Shown piece after piece: positions 1 through 9,517 of a DNA stretch of 64,000 nucleotides. The DNA comes from Shewanella hanedai (GTDB taxonomy: Bacteria > Pseudomonadota > Gammaproteobacteria > Enterobacterales > Shewanellaceae). The position numbers were made by a program, and so were the translations under genes. Position 1 is the first letter of the stretch. Each line of letters opens with the position of its first letter. The stretch is taken from the NCBI RefSeq assembly GCF_007197645.1, contig NZ_VKGK01000011.1, positions 62,001 to 126,000 of the forward strand. Direction: 5' to 3'. The notes below the pieces were generated by a model. It had not been told where the DNA came from. It did no database searches and was given only the letters and a program-made list of their open reading frames with translations.

Positions 1-802
1 TGGCCAAAAACTGAATCGACATTAAAATGGTGAAACCTTCAGCCGACACATAACCAAGGTAATGAGCATAAATGGCTCCACCAATACCCGCATAAAAGGA
101 GGATATTCCGAATGAAAGTAAGCGATACTTATTGAGTTTCACCCCCATGATTTCAGCAGAGAGGTAGTGATCTCGTACTGCGACAAACGCGCGTCCATCT
201 CGACTACGCATTAAGTTACAGCCCCAGATATACATAAATACCAGTGCAAACAGTGCAATGAAGTAGAAGCTTTGGTCGGTATCAAAATAAAATCCAAACA
301 GATTCACTGGTGCTGCCATCGAACCTGATGAACCTCCAGAAAACCACTCAGCTCGTGCAAAGAAATCTTCAATAATGAACTGGGCAGCCAGTGTGGCTAT
401 CGCCAGATACAAGCCTTTAATTCGTGCTGCTGGCATGCCAAATAACATCCCCACCGCCATGGTTAAAAAGCCCGCCAGTGGAATACACAACACCACCGGG
501 ATCTGAAAGCTGGTATTAAGCCACGCCGATGCAAAGGCACCAAAACCAAAGAAAGCGCCGTGACCTAAGGAGATTTGACCGGTAAATCCCACCAGAATAT
601 TTAACCCTAGCGCCGCAATGCCCAAATAGGCGATCTGGATAAACAGGGTTAAAAAGTACCCGTCCAGCACCAGTGGCGCTAAACATGCAATCGCTATCAC
701 CACGGTGGTGATTAGACGAATCGTCTTCGTTTCAAAAATGGTGTTGTCGGCTTTATAGCTAGTGCGGAAATCTCCACACGGACGCATCGCTAAGCTAGAC
801 AT
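1..802 (-). CDS. livM: Branched-chain amino acid-type ABC transporter permease (LivM), 3' end cut by window
   Basis: Inner-membrane permease of the HAAT/LIV ABC family; it pairs with LivH to form the membrane channel. About 267 codons are visible, starting at an ATG at 802-800 preceded by AAGGAG, and the gene runs off the left edge. The translation is strongly hydrophobic and carries the family signature GFTGQISLGHGAF, followed by further membrane segments. It lies 52 bases downstream of livH in the same direction, so it is the fourth visible gene of the livG-ligase-livH-livM operon. The ATPase LivF and a periplasmic binding protein are not in view and would be expected further left. The substrate cannot be read from the permease; the acyl-CoA ligase in the operon suggests a carboxylic acid rather than an amino acid. 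Confidence 0.9.
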   Translation of the reverse strand, partial: MSSLAMRPCGDFRTSYKADNTIFETKTIRLITTVVIAIACLAPLVLDGYFLTLFIQIAYLGIAALGLNILVGFTGQISLGHGAFFGFGAFASAWLNTSFQIPVVLCIPLAGFLTMAVGMLFGMPAARIKGLYLAIATLAAQFIIEDFFARAEWFSGGSSGSMAAPVNLFGFYFDTDQSFYFIALFALVFMYIWGCNLMRSRDGRAFVAVRDHYLSAEIMGVKLNKYRLLSFGISSFYAGIGGAIYAHYLGYVSAEGFTILMSIQFLA

Positions 803-854
803 AAAAACTCCTTGAACAATAAATATGAAGTGTTCGGTAACTGAACGCTAAGCG

Positions 855-1748
855 TTAAACACGCTCTATATCGCGAGTACCAAATAACCCGTAGGGTTTA
901 AACCACAAGATGATAAGCAGCACATAGAAAGGTGCGATATCGTACATGTTGCCGATATGCAGATATTGGCTATCGAAAAACTCCGCAACGTTTTCAAGCA
1001 CACCAATCACGATCCCACCAACGATGGCGCCAACAATCGAATCGAGCCCCCCGAGGATCACCGCTGGAAACACCTTAATGCCGATAGATGAAAGTGAGTC
1101 AGACACCCCATTGACCATGCCAATCACGACGCCTGCAGTGGCCGACACTGTGGATGCTATCCCCCAACTCATGGCAAATACGTGCTTAACCGATATGCCT
1201 AAGCTTTGGGCGACTTGTTGATCAAACGCCGTTGCTCGCATCGCAAGACCGTGCTTTGAGTATTTAAAGAATAAGAAAAAACTGACCATGATGATGAGCG
1301 CAATCACAGTACTCATAAGGTAGGCCAGCTCGACATTGAGCCCGAATATTGAAATAGACTGGGTGTCGAAAACTTGCGGATAGCTCTGGGGGGAAACACC
1401 AAAGATCCATTTAGTCAGAGATTGGAAGAATATGGATAAACCAATGGTCACCATGATCACCGAAATAATCGGCTCACCTATCATAGGGCGCAGGACAATC
1501 ATCTGTAGTAGCACACCAAACACCGCCATAAAACACAGGGTCAGCAGGAATCCCACAAAAAATGGTAGCTCCATATAAACAAGGAATGCCCAACATACCC
1601 AGGCACCCACCAGCAAGAACTCACCTTGGGCAAAGTTAACCACTTGAGTCGACTTGTAGACCAACACGAAACACATTCCGACTACGCCATACAACAGCCC
1701 AACAATGAATCCATTGGTAATCAGCTGTAGCAATAATTCGACATTCAT
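855..1748 (-). CDS. livH: Branched-chain amino acid-type ABC transporter permease (LivH)
   Basis: 297-residue inner-membrane permease of the LIV (HAAT) ABC family. It has about eight hydrophobic segments and the family motifs VNFAQGEFLLVGA (near residue 37) and an AVILGGLDSIVGAIVGG stretch (about 228-246). Its ATG overlaps the stop of the acyl-CoA ligase gene by four bases (ATGA), implying translational coupling. Length and motifs are typical. With LivM and LivG it would form the importer core. The transported compound is inferred, from the ligase between the subunit genes, to be an organic acid that is activated to a CoA thioester on entry. Confidence 0.92.
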   Translation of the reverse strand: MNVELLLQLITNGFIVGLLYGVVGMCFVLVYKSTQVVNFAQGEFLLVGAWVCWAFLVYMELPFFVGFLLTLCFMAVFGVLLQMIVLRPMIGEPIISVIMVTIGLSIFFQSLTKWIFGVSPQSYPQVFDTQSISIFGLNVELAYLMSTVIALIIMVSFFLFFKYSKHGLAMRATAFDQQVAQSLGISVKHVFAMSWGIASTVSATAGVVIGMVNGVSDSLSSIGIKVFPAVILGGLDSIVGAIVGGIVIGVLENVAEFFDSQYLHIGNMYDIAPFYVLLIILWFKPYGLFGTRDIERV

Positions 1749-3709
1749 GACGCTCTCCTTTGCTCAACATTGGTGCCCACAGCCCGATTTGAATCGGTCA
1801 CCGTTGCCACTTTAATTTGGGTTTGAATACGTGACTTACTGCCATCTTGGAAGGTGATCACGGTATCGATATCGACATGAGGATCGCCCTTGTAAATTGA
1901 GTCGATAATGTCGCCATACTTCTCAGCAATCACGCCACGTCTGACCTTACGAGTACGGGTTAGCTCGCCATCATCGGCGTCCAGTTCTTTGTATAACAAG
2001 ATGAATTTATTTATTTTCTGAGCCTCTGGCAGAGATTGATTCACAATGGCAATCTCTTTTGTCAGTTGCTCATATACCTCAGGTAGGCTTGATAGATTGG
2101 TGTAGTTGGTAAAAGCCAGTCCTTGTCGCTCAGCCCACTTTGAAACGATGCTAAATCGGATACACAAGATTGCTGATAGATACGGTTTTTCTTTACCCAA
2201 AATGACGGCTTCACCGATAAAAGATGAAAACTTCAATTTGTTCTCTATGTATTGAGGTGAATATTGAATGCCTTGGCTGGTCTTAGCCAAATCTTTGATC
2301 CGATCAATGACGACTAAATGGCCTGACGGCTTAAAGTACCCAGCATCGCCAGTGTGCATCCAACCATCACTCACGTCTTCATCAAAGGCTGCTTGATCGC
2401 CTAAGTAGCCGTTGAACATGCCCACGGTCTTGGCTATCACTTCCCCGACTCCTTCACTGTCGGTATTAATAACCTTCAGCTCTGCGGAATCAAATGCAAC
2501 TCCAACACTGTCGTAATCAACATCATCTTGATGGTGAATGGTATAAGCGCCGCACATCTCCGTCTGGCCATAAAGTTGGCGTAGAGGCACGCCGATACTT
2601 TGGAAAAACTTGAAGGTATCTGGCCCCATCGCCGCACCGCCCGTAGCTGCGGAGTTAAGGAATGAAAACCCCAATCGGTCGCGCAACGCTTTCATCAAAA
2701 TAATGTCGGCTAACATCGAGCGTTTACCTTTGGCTAACGCAGCTTCTGCGCGCTTCATCGCAAACTCGAACAGTTTTTGTTTCAGTGGTGTTGAGTCCAT
2801 CATTCGCGCTTGCACGTCAGCCAAAATACCTTCCCACACCCTTGGTGCTAGCAAGACAAAATTAGGCCCAATTTCGCGCAGATCGGCCATCATGGTTTCT
2901 TGTTCTTCCACAAAGTTAACGATCTGGCGTGCGATCAGCGACTGACCGACCGCATACACCTGCTCCATGATCCACGGCAGCGGTAACACAGAGACATAGT
3001 TATCACCTGGCGCTCGCGGATCGGCTCTGAGATATGAACTGCAATGTTCAATGAATTTACTGCCTTGAAGCAGAACTATTTTCGGTTTAGATGTGGTGCC
3101 CGATGTGGTGCAGTAGATGGCAATATTTTCGCCCTTACTCGCATCGACTAAATTGTCATAGGCACGGGGGTTGAGTCTGTCGACCTCTTGCCCCATTTTG
3201 TAGATCTGCTCAATACTGACCAAACGTGGATCATCGTATTTGCGCATTCCTCTCGGATCGCAATACACGATGTATCTGACCTCAGGGATTGAGTCACCCA
3301 GTTCTAACAGTTTGTCGCACTGTTCTTCATCTTCAGCAATCACGACTTGAGCATTACTACGATTAAGTAGATACGCGACCTCTTCATGTAAGGAGTCCTG
3401 ATAAATCCCTAAAGAGAAGCACGATAGCGCATGGGCAGCCACCTCTCCCCACACCCATTCAGGGCGGTTATCCCCAAGCAGTGCAATTGCAGCCTCAGAT
3501 TGAATGCCTACGCTGTCCAGCGCTAACGTCATCCACTTCACTCGGTTATGGTAATCCTGCCAGCTAAATTCGCTCCAGATCCCAAACTCCTTCTCACGCA
3601 TGGCAATATCAGCGCCCCAATGGGCAGCGTTATGACGTAAAATCTTGGGAAAGGTGTCCATCTCTCCCATATCAAATAAGTTTGCCGATGAATTAATTGA
3701 TGTAGTCAT
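1745..3709 (-). CDS. AMP-dependent acyl-CoA synthetase/ligase in the LIV operon
   Basis: 654-residue member of the ANL (acyl-CoA synthetase) superfamily, long-chain-type. Visible core motifs are the P-loop TTSGTTSKPK at 201-210 (the usual second Gly is Ser here), YGQTE at 380-384 and the hinge-side TGD at 453-455; a basic C-terminal segment ELTRTRKVRR would supply the A10 lysine. It would activate a carboxylic acid with ATP and CoA in the cytoplasm. The gene is embedded between livG (one-base overlap, TAATG) and livH (ATGA overlap), so ligase and importer are made together. Ligases in LIV operons are known from many proteobacteria. The chain type of the substrate (fatty, aromatic or branched) cannot be told from the sequence. 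Confidence 0.87.
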   Translation of the reverse strand: MTTSINSSANLFDMGEMDTFPKILRHNAAHWGADIAMREKEFGIWSEFSWQDYHNRVKWMTLALDSVGIQSEAAIALLGDNRPEWVWGEVAAHALSCFSLGIYQDSLHEEVAYLLNRSNAQVVIAEDEEQCDKLLELGDSIPEVRYIVYCDPRGMRKYDDPRLVSIEQIYKMGQEVDRLNPRAYDNLVDASKGENIAIYCTTSGTTSKPKIVLLQGSKFIEHCSSYLRADPRAPGDNYVSVLPLPWIMEQVYAVGQSLIARQIVNFVEEQETMMADLREIGPNFVLLAPRVWEGILADVQARMMDSTPLKQKLFEFAMKRAEAALAKGKRSMLADIILMKALRDRLGFSFLNSAATGGAAMGPDTFKFFQSIGVPLRQLYGQTEMCGAYTIHHQDDVDYDSVGVAFDSAELKVINTDSEGVGEVIAKTVGMFNGYLGDQAAFDEDVSDGWMHTGDAGYFKPSGHLVVIDRIKDLAKTSQGIQYSPQYIENKLKFSSFIGEAVILGKEKPYLSAILCIRFSIVSKWAERQGLAFTNYTNLSSLPEVYEQLTKEIAIVNQSLPEAQKINKFILLYKELDADDGELTRTRKVRRGVIAEKYGDIIDSIYKGDPHVDIDTVITFQDGSKSRIQTQIKVATVTDSNRAVGTNVEQRRAS

Positions 3710-4512
3710 TAGCCAACCTCTTGTAATTGTTCATTGTCTTCAAGCCCAAGATAAGCCTGTCTAACATGTTCATTTTCCATCACTTCATCCGGTAAACCCG
3801 TGATCAGCATTTTCCCAAAATCCAGTACCATCACTTTATGAGAGATATCCATGACGACCCCCATATCATGCTCAATCATCACCACGGTGATATCGAACTC
3901 CTCATTCAAATCAAGAATGTAGCGCGCCATGTCCTCTTTCTCTTCTAGGTTCATGCCAGCCATGGGCTCATCGAGCAAAATAAGTTTAGGATTCAGGGCG
4001 ATAGCACGAGCCAGTTCGACACGCTTTCGCAGGCCATAAGATAGGGTGCCAGCCACCGATTTACGCACATGGGAGATGTCGAGAAAATCAATGATCTCTT
4101 CCACTTCACGGCGATGCTTTAGCTCTTCTTTTTGTGCGGGAGAGGCCCAATAAAGTGGCCCCGTTAGCCAGTTGTTTTTCATTAAATGGTGACGGCCAAC
4201 CATGATGTTATCGAGTACCGACATATGACCAAACAAAGCCAAATTTTGAAAAGTGCGCCCGATGCCAAGGTCGGCGCGATCATTCGGGCGCATGTGGGTA
4301 ACATTTTGATTATCGAAATGAATACTGCCTTTCTGGGGGCGATAACGACCTGAAATACTGTTGAGCATCGACGTTTTTCCTGCACCGTTAGGACCAATAA
4401 TCGAAAATACGGCGCCTTGTTCGACCTCAAAACTGACATCAGTGAGCGCTTTAACACCACCGAATGCGAGAGAAATTTGATCGACTTTTAAAATGGTATT
4501 AGTCACACCCAT
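3709..4512 (-). CDS. livG: Branched-chain amino acid-type ABC transporter ATP-binding protein (LivG)
   Basis: 267-residue ABC ATPase. Walker A is GPNGAGKTS near residue 40, and the LivG-type loop motif GRTFQNLALF is near 86. The signature is LSYGLRKRVELARA near 158 (the family's LSYG variant of LSGGQ) and Walker B is LILLDEPMAGMN. The start ATG (4512-4510) has AAGGAG just upstream. It is the first gene of the operon, downstream of the porin gene with a 142-base gap in which I see no clear promoter or strong terminator. The protein would energise LivH/LivM from the cytoplasmic face. Confidence 0.92.
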   Translation of the reverse strand: MGVTNTILKVDQISLAFGGVKALTDVSFEVEQGAVFSIIGPNGAGKTSMLNSISGRYRPQKGSIHFDNQNVTHMRPNDRADLGIGRTFQNLALFGHMSVLDNIMVGRHHLMKNNWLTGPLYWASPAQKEELKHRREVEEIIDFLDISHVRKSVAGTLSYGLRKRVELARAIALNPKLILLDEPMAGMNLEEKEDMARYILDLNEEFDITVVMIEHDMGVVMDISHKVMVLDFGKMLITGLPDEVMENEHVRQAYLGLEDNEQLQEVG

Positions 4513-4654
4513 ACTCCTTTAAATAACACTTGCCCTTGCAGCTAGAGCAAGGTGATAACCTGCAAAGAAATGAACATTGAGATCGCTGCAATGGAATCGC
4601 TACATTGGATAAATAGATGGAGAGGTAATGACTCCCTCACCACCTATCAGGTTT

Positions 4655-5695
4655 TTATAATGCGTAGCGCATCGATAATTGTGCGTAGCTTGAATCAACA
4701 TCTTGATCATGAATGGCGAAGTTGCCGATCTCAAAACCTACGGCTAATGCTGGCGTGAGATTTTGGAACAGATTGACACTCCATTGACTACGATCAGCTT
4801 CGTTAATATCAGTTTCGACGCGACCATAAAGTACGGTGCTTCTTAGGGTATCGGTCCAGTAGTGGCGATAGGCAGCAAGATAAGAGGTGGTACTTTCGAC
4901 TTTATCACCCACGAGATCTTGGGCGGCACCAATACCCACGTAACGTCCAACTTCACCTTGGTGAAATTGGAAACGGAAATCATCTTTACCAAAGGTTTTG
5001 ATTCGACCTGCTATTGAACCACCCAATGCAGTTTCACTCTTACCCGTCGTGGTATTGAGACGACGACCTAACGCAGCAATGGAGACATTACCCCAGTCAG
5101 CTTTGAAGTTATAACGACCGACAAAATCTGGCAGATTGTCATTGGCCGTATCACCACCAACACTTTCAGGGTTTTCTATCGACACTTGAAAGTTGCCCAT
5201 GTTATAGCGAATTTGTCCTTGACGAATAAACGCTAACCCCACCGTAGCACCAGCAAAGTCAGCCGTTTCCGGTATCGCACTGGTATTCATGAACGTGGTC
5301 CATGTTTGCCCCACGGTCAGATCTTTATACTTGATAAAAGCATGACGAAGACGTGGCTTAGCGGAGTTGGATACCACCTGATTACCGCCACCGCCAAGGA
5401 AATCCATTTCGATGAATCCCATCACATCGCCATGAACATATTTCGTATTGAAACGGGTTTCGTTAGCAAAAATGCGAAACTGTGAACTGCTATCTTCTTG
5501 AGCTGCACCAGTGCCGATCCAGAAGTCTCGGTAACCTACATCACCAGATACATAGCGAGCATCAACCTTGAGGTAGCCACCAAATGTCACTTTGGCGTCA
5601 TCACCAACCTTAAAGTCATAACCCGCCATTGCTGAACCGGCAAGAAGAGAGAGTGAACTTGCAATCGTGATTTTTTTTATTGTTGAAATGAGCAT
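4655..5695 (-). CDS. DcaP-like outer-membrane porin
   Basis: 346 residues from the ATG at 5695. The reading frame is open further upstream (to 5752), but the 5695 start has GGGGAT at the right distance and begins directly with a signal peptide (MLISTIKK... cleaved after AMA). The mature part is rich in alternating beta-strand segments (FGGYLKVDARY, TRFNTKY, GRYNFKADWGNVSIAALG) and ends in the aromatic-hydrophobic pattern of an outer-membrane beta barrel (SMRYAL). It looks like the DcaP family, trimeric porins that admit dicarboxylates and other acids. It precedes the LIV/acyl-CoA ligase operon in the same direction, so a role as the outer-membrane entry for the same acid substrate is a reasonable inference. 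Confidence 0.8.
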   Translation of the reverse strand: MLISTIKKITIASSLSLLAGSAMAGYDFKVGDDAKVTFGGYLKVDARYVSGDVGYRDFWIGTGAAQEDSSSQFRIFANETRFNTKYVHGDVMGFIEMDFLGGGGNQVVSNSAKPRLRHAFIKYKDLTVGQTWTTFMNTSAIPETADFAGATVGLAFIRQGQIRYNMGNFQVSIENPESVGGDTANDNLPDFVGRYNFKADWGNVSIAALGRRLNTTTGKSETALGGSIAGRIKTFGKDDFRFQFHQGEVGRYVGIGAAQDLVGDKVESTTSYLAAYRHYWTDTLRSTVLYGRVETDINEADRSQWSVNLFQNLTPALAVGFEIGNFAIHDQDVDSSYAQLSMRYAL

Positions 5696-5761
5696 CTTTA
5701 TATCCCCTGTTATGTCTTCCTTCAAGATGGAGAAATAACCGGGTTCACTCAATTGGGAATA

Positions 5762-5841
5762 GGTATTAATGCAGGGGTATTAATGCGTTAGGGTTAATGT
5801 AAACAGATTAAGACTGGCGCACTAATACCTAAGGGGTAATA
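5762..5841. promoter_or_regulatory. Cluster of GGTATTA-type repeats between porin and sensor kinase genes
   Basis: In the 270-base divergent intergenic region, GGTATTAATGC occurs twice in direct orientation (5762-5772 and 5776-5786), exactly 14 bases apart. A degenerate third copy, sharing TTAATG, follows in the same phase (5790-5800). Some 35 bases on, TAATACC-N5-GGTAATA (5823-5841) is an imperfect dyad of the same half-site, with a TACC-N5-GGTA core. Phased direct repeats plus a dyad look like binding sites for a dimeric activator. The LuxR-type regulator encoded at 9518-10171 is the obvious candidate, by position only. Confidence 0.5.
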
Positions 5842-5965
5842 CTAAAGTCGGTGGAGGTTAATGATGCCATAAAGCTAAAATATGATATGTTAATTTTCAT
5901 AACACATTTAGAGTAAGCCCTGTGTTCCTGGCGGGACAGCCCCAACAGATAGGAGTAACCAAACG

Positions 5966-8900
5966 ATGTTTCCCAATTGGCTGCTCGTAGTGATTAGCAT
6001 TAGCTATATCGGATTGTTGTTTTTAATGGCTTTTTTAGGCGACAAGTACCGTGAAAAGCTCTTTAAACAACAACACACAATCATTTACTCTCTCTCACTC
6101 GGGGTGTATTGCACCTCTTGGGGTTTTTTAGGGACTGCAGGTCAAGCTGCCAGCAACTCATTCTCTTACTTACCCGTTTATATCGCCCCTATTTTACTGT
6201 TTATTTTTGCCTGGCCCTTCATTCAACGAATTATTCGAGTCTGCCTTAAACTCAATATTACCTCTATTGCCGATCTGCTCGCTTCTCGCTTTGGTAAATC
6301 GCAACTGCTTGCGGTCGTCGTTACTTTTGTCGCCCTATTTGGCACTCTTCCTTACATCGCGTTACAGCTAAAAGCGATCGTGAACTCCTACGAAATTCTT
6401 CGCCAAGATCATCTGCTGTCCTCATGGCAACTGGGGCTTATAGTGAGCTTTATTTTGGCAGGATTTACCATCATATTTGGCGTTAGAGCCATTGATGTGA
6501 CTGAACGTCATCCAGGAATGATGCTAGCCATCGCCTTTGAATCTCTAGTGAAAGTCATTGCTTACCTTACCATTGGAATATTTGTCTCTTTCTTCCTATT
6601 TGATTCCCCCATGGAGATTTGGCAAATAGCCAATGAAACGTCACCCGTCTCCACTGAGTTTACCTCTCCCAACATCGTGTCTATGTTTGGCCTGCTGTTT
6701 ATCGTAACCAGTGCATTTCTCTGCTTACCGCGTCAATTTCAGGTCCTCATTGTGGAGCTAAAAGAGCAGAAACATGCCAGATGGAGCCGCTGGACATTTC
6801 CACTCTATATTTTGGTGTTTGCCTTTTTTGCCACACCGCTAGGTCAAGCAGGCAACATCATCTATGGCAACTCATTAGAAAGTGATGCCTACGTGCTATT
6901 TTTACCCGCATTTAGCGGAGATAATTGGCTTGGATTGTTTAGCTTTCTCGGTGCGATTTCAGCCGCCAGTTCCATGGTCATCATCTCAACCATCGCCTTG
7001 AGTACCATGATCAGCAATGAAGTGGTGTTTCCCACCTTATTTAAAGTCAGCAATATTCAAAGCACCGACTTTCATCGGTTTAGATCTCATCTACTCAATA
7101 TACGAAAAGCATTAGTCTTATTCGTTATCTTCATGAGTTATGGGATGTTTCTCGTCGCGCCTCCCGACACATTGGCCTCATTAGGTGAGGTTGCATTTGG
7201 GGCCATCGCTCAAATTGGCCCCGCACTCTTTGCGGCCTTTTTATGGCGAAGAGTCACCTTATACGGCGTATTGTCCGGCATCATCACAGGCTTTAGCCTC
7301 TGGTTAGTCCTTAACCTTCTTCCTCAGCTTGGCCTTTACGCACACCCGTTTGCAGGCAGTGAATACTCCATCACCACACTGGCAACCTTAACGGGCTTGT
7401 TTGCTAATATTGCGATGATTTGGCTTGTCTCTTCGTTTACTCGCCAAAGCGTACATGAGCAGATGCAGATAGCCCATTTTATCGAGCGCCCTGATCTGAC
7501 TAAGGTACAACCCGGTCTGCCAAAGTACGTTAACTACACTGAATTAGAGCTGCTCGTGGCTCGTTTTGTCGGAAAAGATAAAGCGGCTCGTGGCTTTCAT
7601 CGTTTTTTTTCCAGTCAGTCCCAACCTATTACGGATAAAAATGCCCATAACCAAGCATTGATTTTTTATACTGAAAATATGCTTGCCAGTGTCATGGGAT
7701 CAGCCTCGGCTCGGCTCGTCATATCCTACGCCCTCAACGGGCGCGATATTGCCATGGAAGATGTCGCTCAACTGGTCGAGCAAGCGTCAAGCCATCGCAC
7801 TGAATTCAGCCGCTCTGTGCTGCACAGCGCCATTGAAAATGCCAGTGAAGGGATCTCGGTTATCGACAGTGACTTAAAGCTTGTGGCCTGGAACCAGCAC
7901 TACCTAAACCTGTTTAACTACCCCGAGGATTTAGTCTATATCGGTTGTCCTGTAGAGCAGCTAATAAGGTATAACTTGAGCCGCAGTAAACGATTCAGTC
8001 ACAACTTAACCAAGCAGGTTGAAAAACGATTAGCTCATTTACGCAAGGGGAGTCACCACAATAGCGAACGGCTGCAACCCGATGGTAAAACCATTCGTAT
8101 TCAGGGAAATCCGATCCCTGATGGCGGCTTTGTGATGATTTTTTCAGATATCACCATGTACCGTGAAGCAGAGAAACTGCTTCAAGAGAAAAACCTCACT
8201 CTAGAAGCCAGAGTCTATGAGCGTACAAAAAAACTTGAGCAAGCCAATTTAAGCTTAGAAAAAAGTAATGAAGAGCTCGCCCATGCCTTACAAAAAGTGG
8301 AGCAAGCTCACCAGAAAAAGAGTCAATATCTGAAAGCTTGCAGCCATGATTTACTGCAACCCCTATCAGCAGCAAGGCTGTTCTCATCGGCCTTTGTTCA
8401 AAATGGTCAGCTATCGAGTGAACAGAAACAACAGATGGGGTATATCGACAACTCTCTACAAGTGGCCAATGAACTCTTGCTCGACCTCAATGAGATATCC
8501 CGCATTGAAAGTGGCACTATCGTCCCTGAAATAACCGCCTTTGCATTACAAGAGGTACTGGATTCTCTCGTCGAGGAGTTTGGGGCCATTGCAGCCAGTT
8601 CGGGCATTAAATTCAGCTCGATAAAGACCTCCTTGTGGGTATCGAGTGACAAAGTACTACTGAGACGTATTTTGCAAAACTTAGTCAGTAATGCCTTTAG
8701 ATACGCAGCCGAAGGGAAGATATTACTTGGTTGTCGTCATCAACATGAAGCTGTGCTTATTCAGGTAGTTGATGACGGCCCAGGGATCCCCCATGATAAG
8801 CAGGCCATGATTTTTGAGCAATTCACTCGCTTACAGCACTCAGGTCATCAAGGGGTCAATGGCTTAGGATTAGGGCTCAATATTGCCCAAGGTCTAGCTT

Positions 8901-9439
8901 CATTAATGCAGCAGCAACTGACTTTATCTTCAGAGGTCAATAAAGGCAGTATCTTTAGTTTGAGGGTAGAAAGGGTTTGCCAACAAGAGGCCGCTGTCAC
9001 CGCACCACCAATCGATATTTTGAGCTTAAACGGCGTGCACGTGCTCTGTATCGATAACGATCCGAATGTATTAGCAGGCATGGTTGAGCTACTTTCAAGT
9101 TGGAAATGCCATGTTTATCCAGCAGATTCAGTGCGGCAGGCCAAAGTCCAATTTGGCAAGTTCGCCTCTAAAATTGATATCATGTTGGTGGATTACCAAC
9201 TTGAAGATAATCAAGACGGTCTCGCCTTGATCGCAGATATCCAAGCTCAATCTAATCTCCCAATCCCAGCGATACTGATCACTGCCACCATTGATGAAAA
9301 CGTGGTGTTACGCACTAAAGCTTTGGGCTATGGCTATTTGCGAAAAATCATCAAACCTATCGCCCTTAGAGCCATCATGAGTGCAACCCTCGCACGCAGT
9401 CTTCGTAAGAGCTATACCAGTTCACAGCAGGACAAGTAG
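5966..9439 (+). CDS. Hybrid sensor histidine kinase with sodium:solute symporter domain (CrbS/MxtR-like)
   Basis: 1157-residue membrane sensor. Residues about 1-500 form an SLC5/SSS transporter-like domain with roughly 13 hydrophobic segments. A linker follows, then a PAS domain (about 615-730), a coiled coil (about 735-785), HisKA with the phospho-accepting His794 (SHDLLQPL), and HATPase (N box NLVSNAFRYA, then DDGPGIP and GLGLGLNIA). A C-terminal receiver (about 1025-1145) has phosphoacceptor Asp1076 and the conserved KPI lysine. The start has AGGAG seven bases upstream. This architecture matches CrbS/MxtR/CbrA-type kinases, in which the SSS module senses or carries a carbon source; CrbS controls acetate use in Vibrio and Pseudomonas. 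The gene is divergent from the porin gene and convergent with a LuxR-type regulator gene, its likely partner. The ligand is not known. Confidence 0.85.
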   Translation: MFPNWLLVVISISYIGLLFLMAFLGDKYREKLFKQQHTIIYSLSLGVYCTSWGFLGTAGQAASNSFSYLPVYIAPILLFIFAWPFIQRIIRVCLKLNITSIADLLASRFGKSQLLAVVVTFVALFGTLPYIALQLKAIVNSYEILRQDHLLSSWQLGLIVSFILAGFTIIFGVRAIDVTERHPGMMLAIAFESLVKVIAYLTIGIFVSFFLFDSPMEIWQIANETSPVSTEFTSPNIVSMFGLLFIVTSAFLCLPRQFQVLIVELKEQKHARWSRWTFPLYILVFAFFATPLGQAGNIIYGNSLESDAYVLFLPAFSGDNWLGLFSFLGAISAASSMVIISTIALSTMISNEVVFPTLFKVSNIQSTDFHRFRSHLLNIRKALVLFVIFMSYGMFLVAPPDTLASLGEVAFGAIAQIGPALFAAFLWRRVTLYGVLSGIITGFSLWLVLNLLPQLGLYAHPFAGSEYSITTLATLTGLFANIAMIWLVSSFTRQSVHEQMQIAHFIERPDLTKVQPGLPKYVNYTELELLVARFVGKDKAARGFHRFFSSQSQPITDKNAHNQALIFYTENMLASVMGSASARLVISYALNGRDIAMEDVAQLVEQASSHRTEFSRSVLHSAIENASEGISVIDSDLKLVAWNQHYLNLFNYPEDLVYIGCPVEQLIRYNLSRSKRFSHNLTKQVEKRLAHLRKGSHHNSERLQPDGKTIRIQGNPIPDGGFVMIFSDITMYREAEKLLQEKNLTLEARVYERTKKLEQANLSLEKSNEELAHALQKVEQAHQKKSQYLKACSHDLLQPLSAARLFSSAFVQNGQLSSEQKQQMGYIDNSLQVANELLLDLNEISRIESGTIVPEITAFALQEVLDSLVEEFGAIAASSGIKFSSIKTSLWVSSDKVLLRRILQNLVSNAFRYAAEGKILLGCRHQHEAVLIQVVDDGPGIPHDKQAMIFEQFTRLQHSGHQGVNGLGLGLNIAQGLASLMQQQLTLSSEVNKGSIFSLRVERVCQQEAAVTAPPIDILSLNGVHVLCIDNDPNVLAGMVELLSSWKCHVYPADSVRQAKVQFGKFASKIDIMLVDYQLEDNQDGLALIADIQAQSNLPIPAILITATIDENVVLRTKALGYGYLRKIIKPIALRAIMSATLARSLRKSYTSSQQDK

Positions 9440-9517
9440 CAGACTAACAGAAGGCTAACGTGAGCATTTTAACCAGACGCTCCAACTAAGAGGAGGATTG
9501 GGGCTATAGAGCTGCGA

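Noticed and set aside
946..1221. Open frames antisense to livH, and similar frames antisense to many genes in the window
   Set aside because: They mirror well-supported genes, have no ribosome sites of note and encode no recognisable domains.
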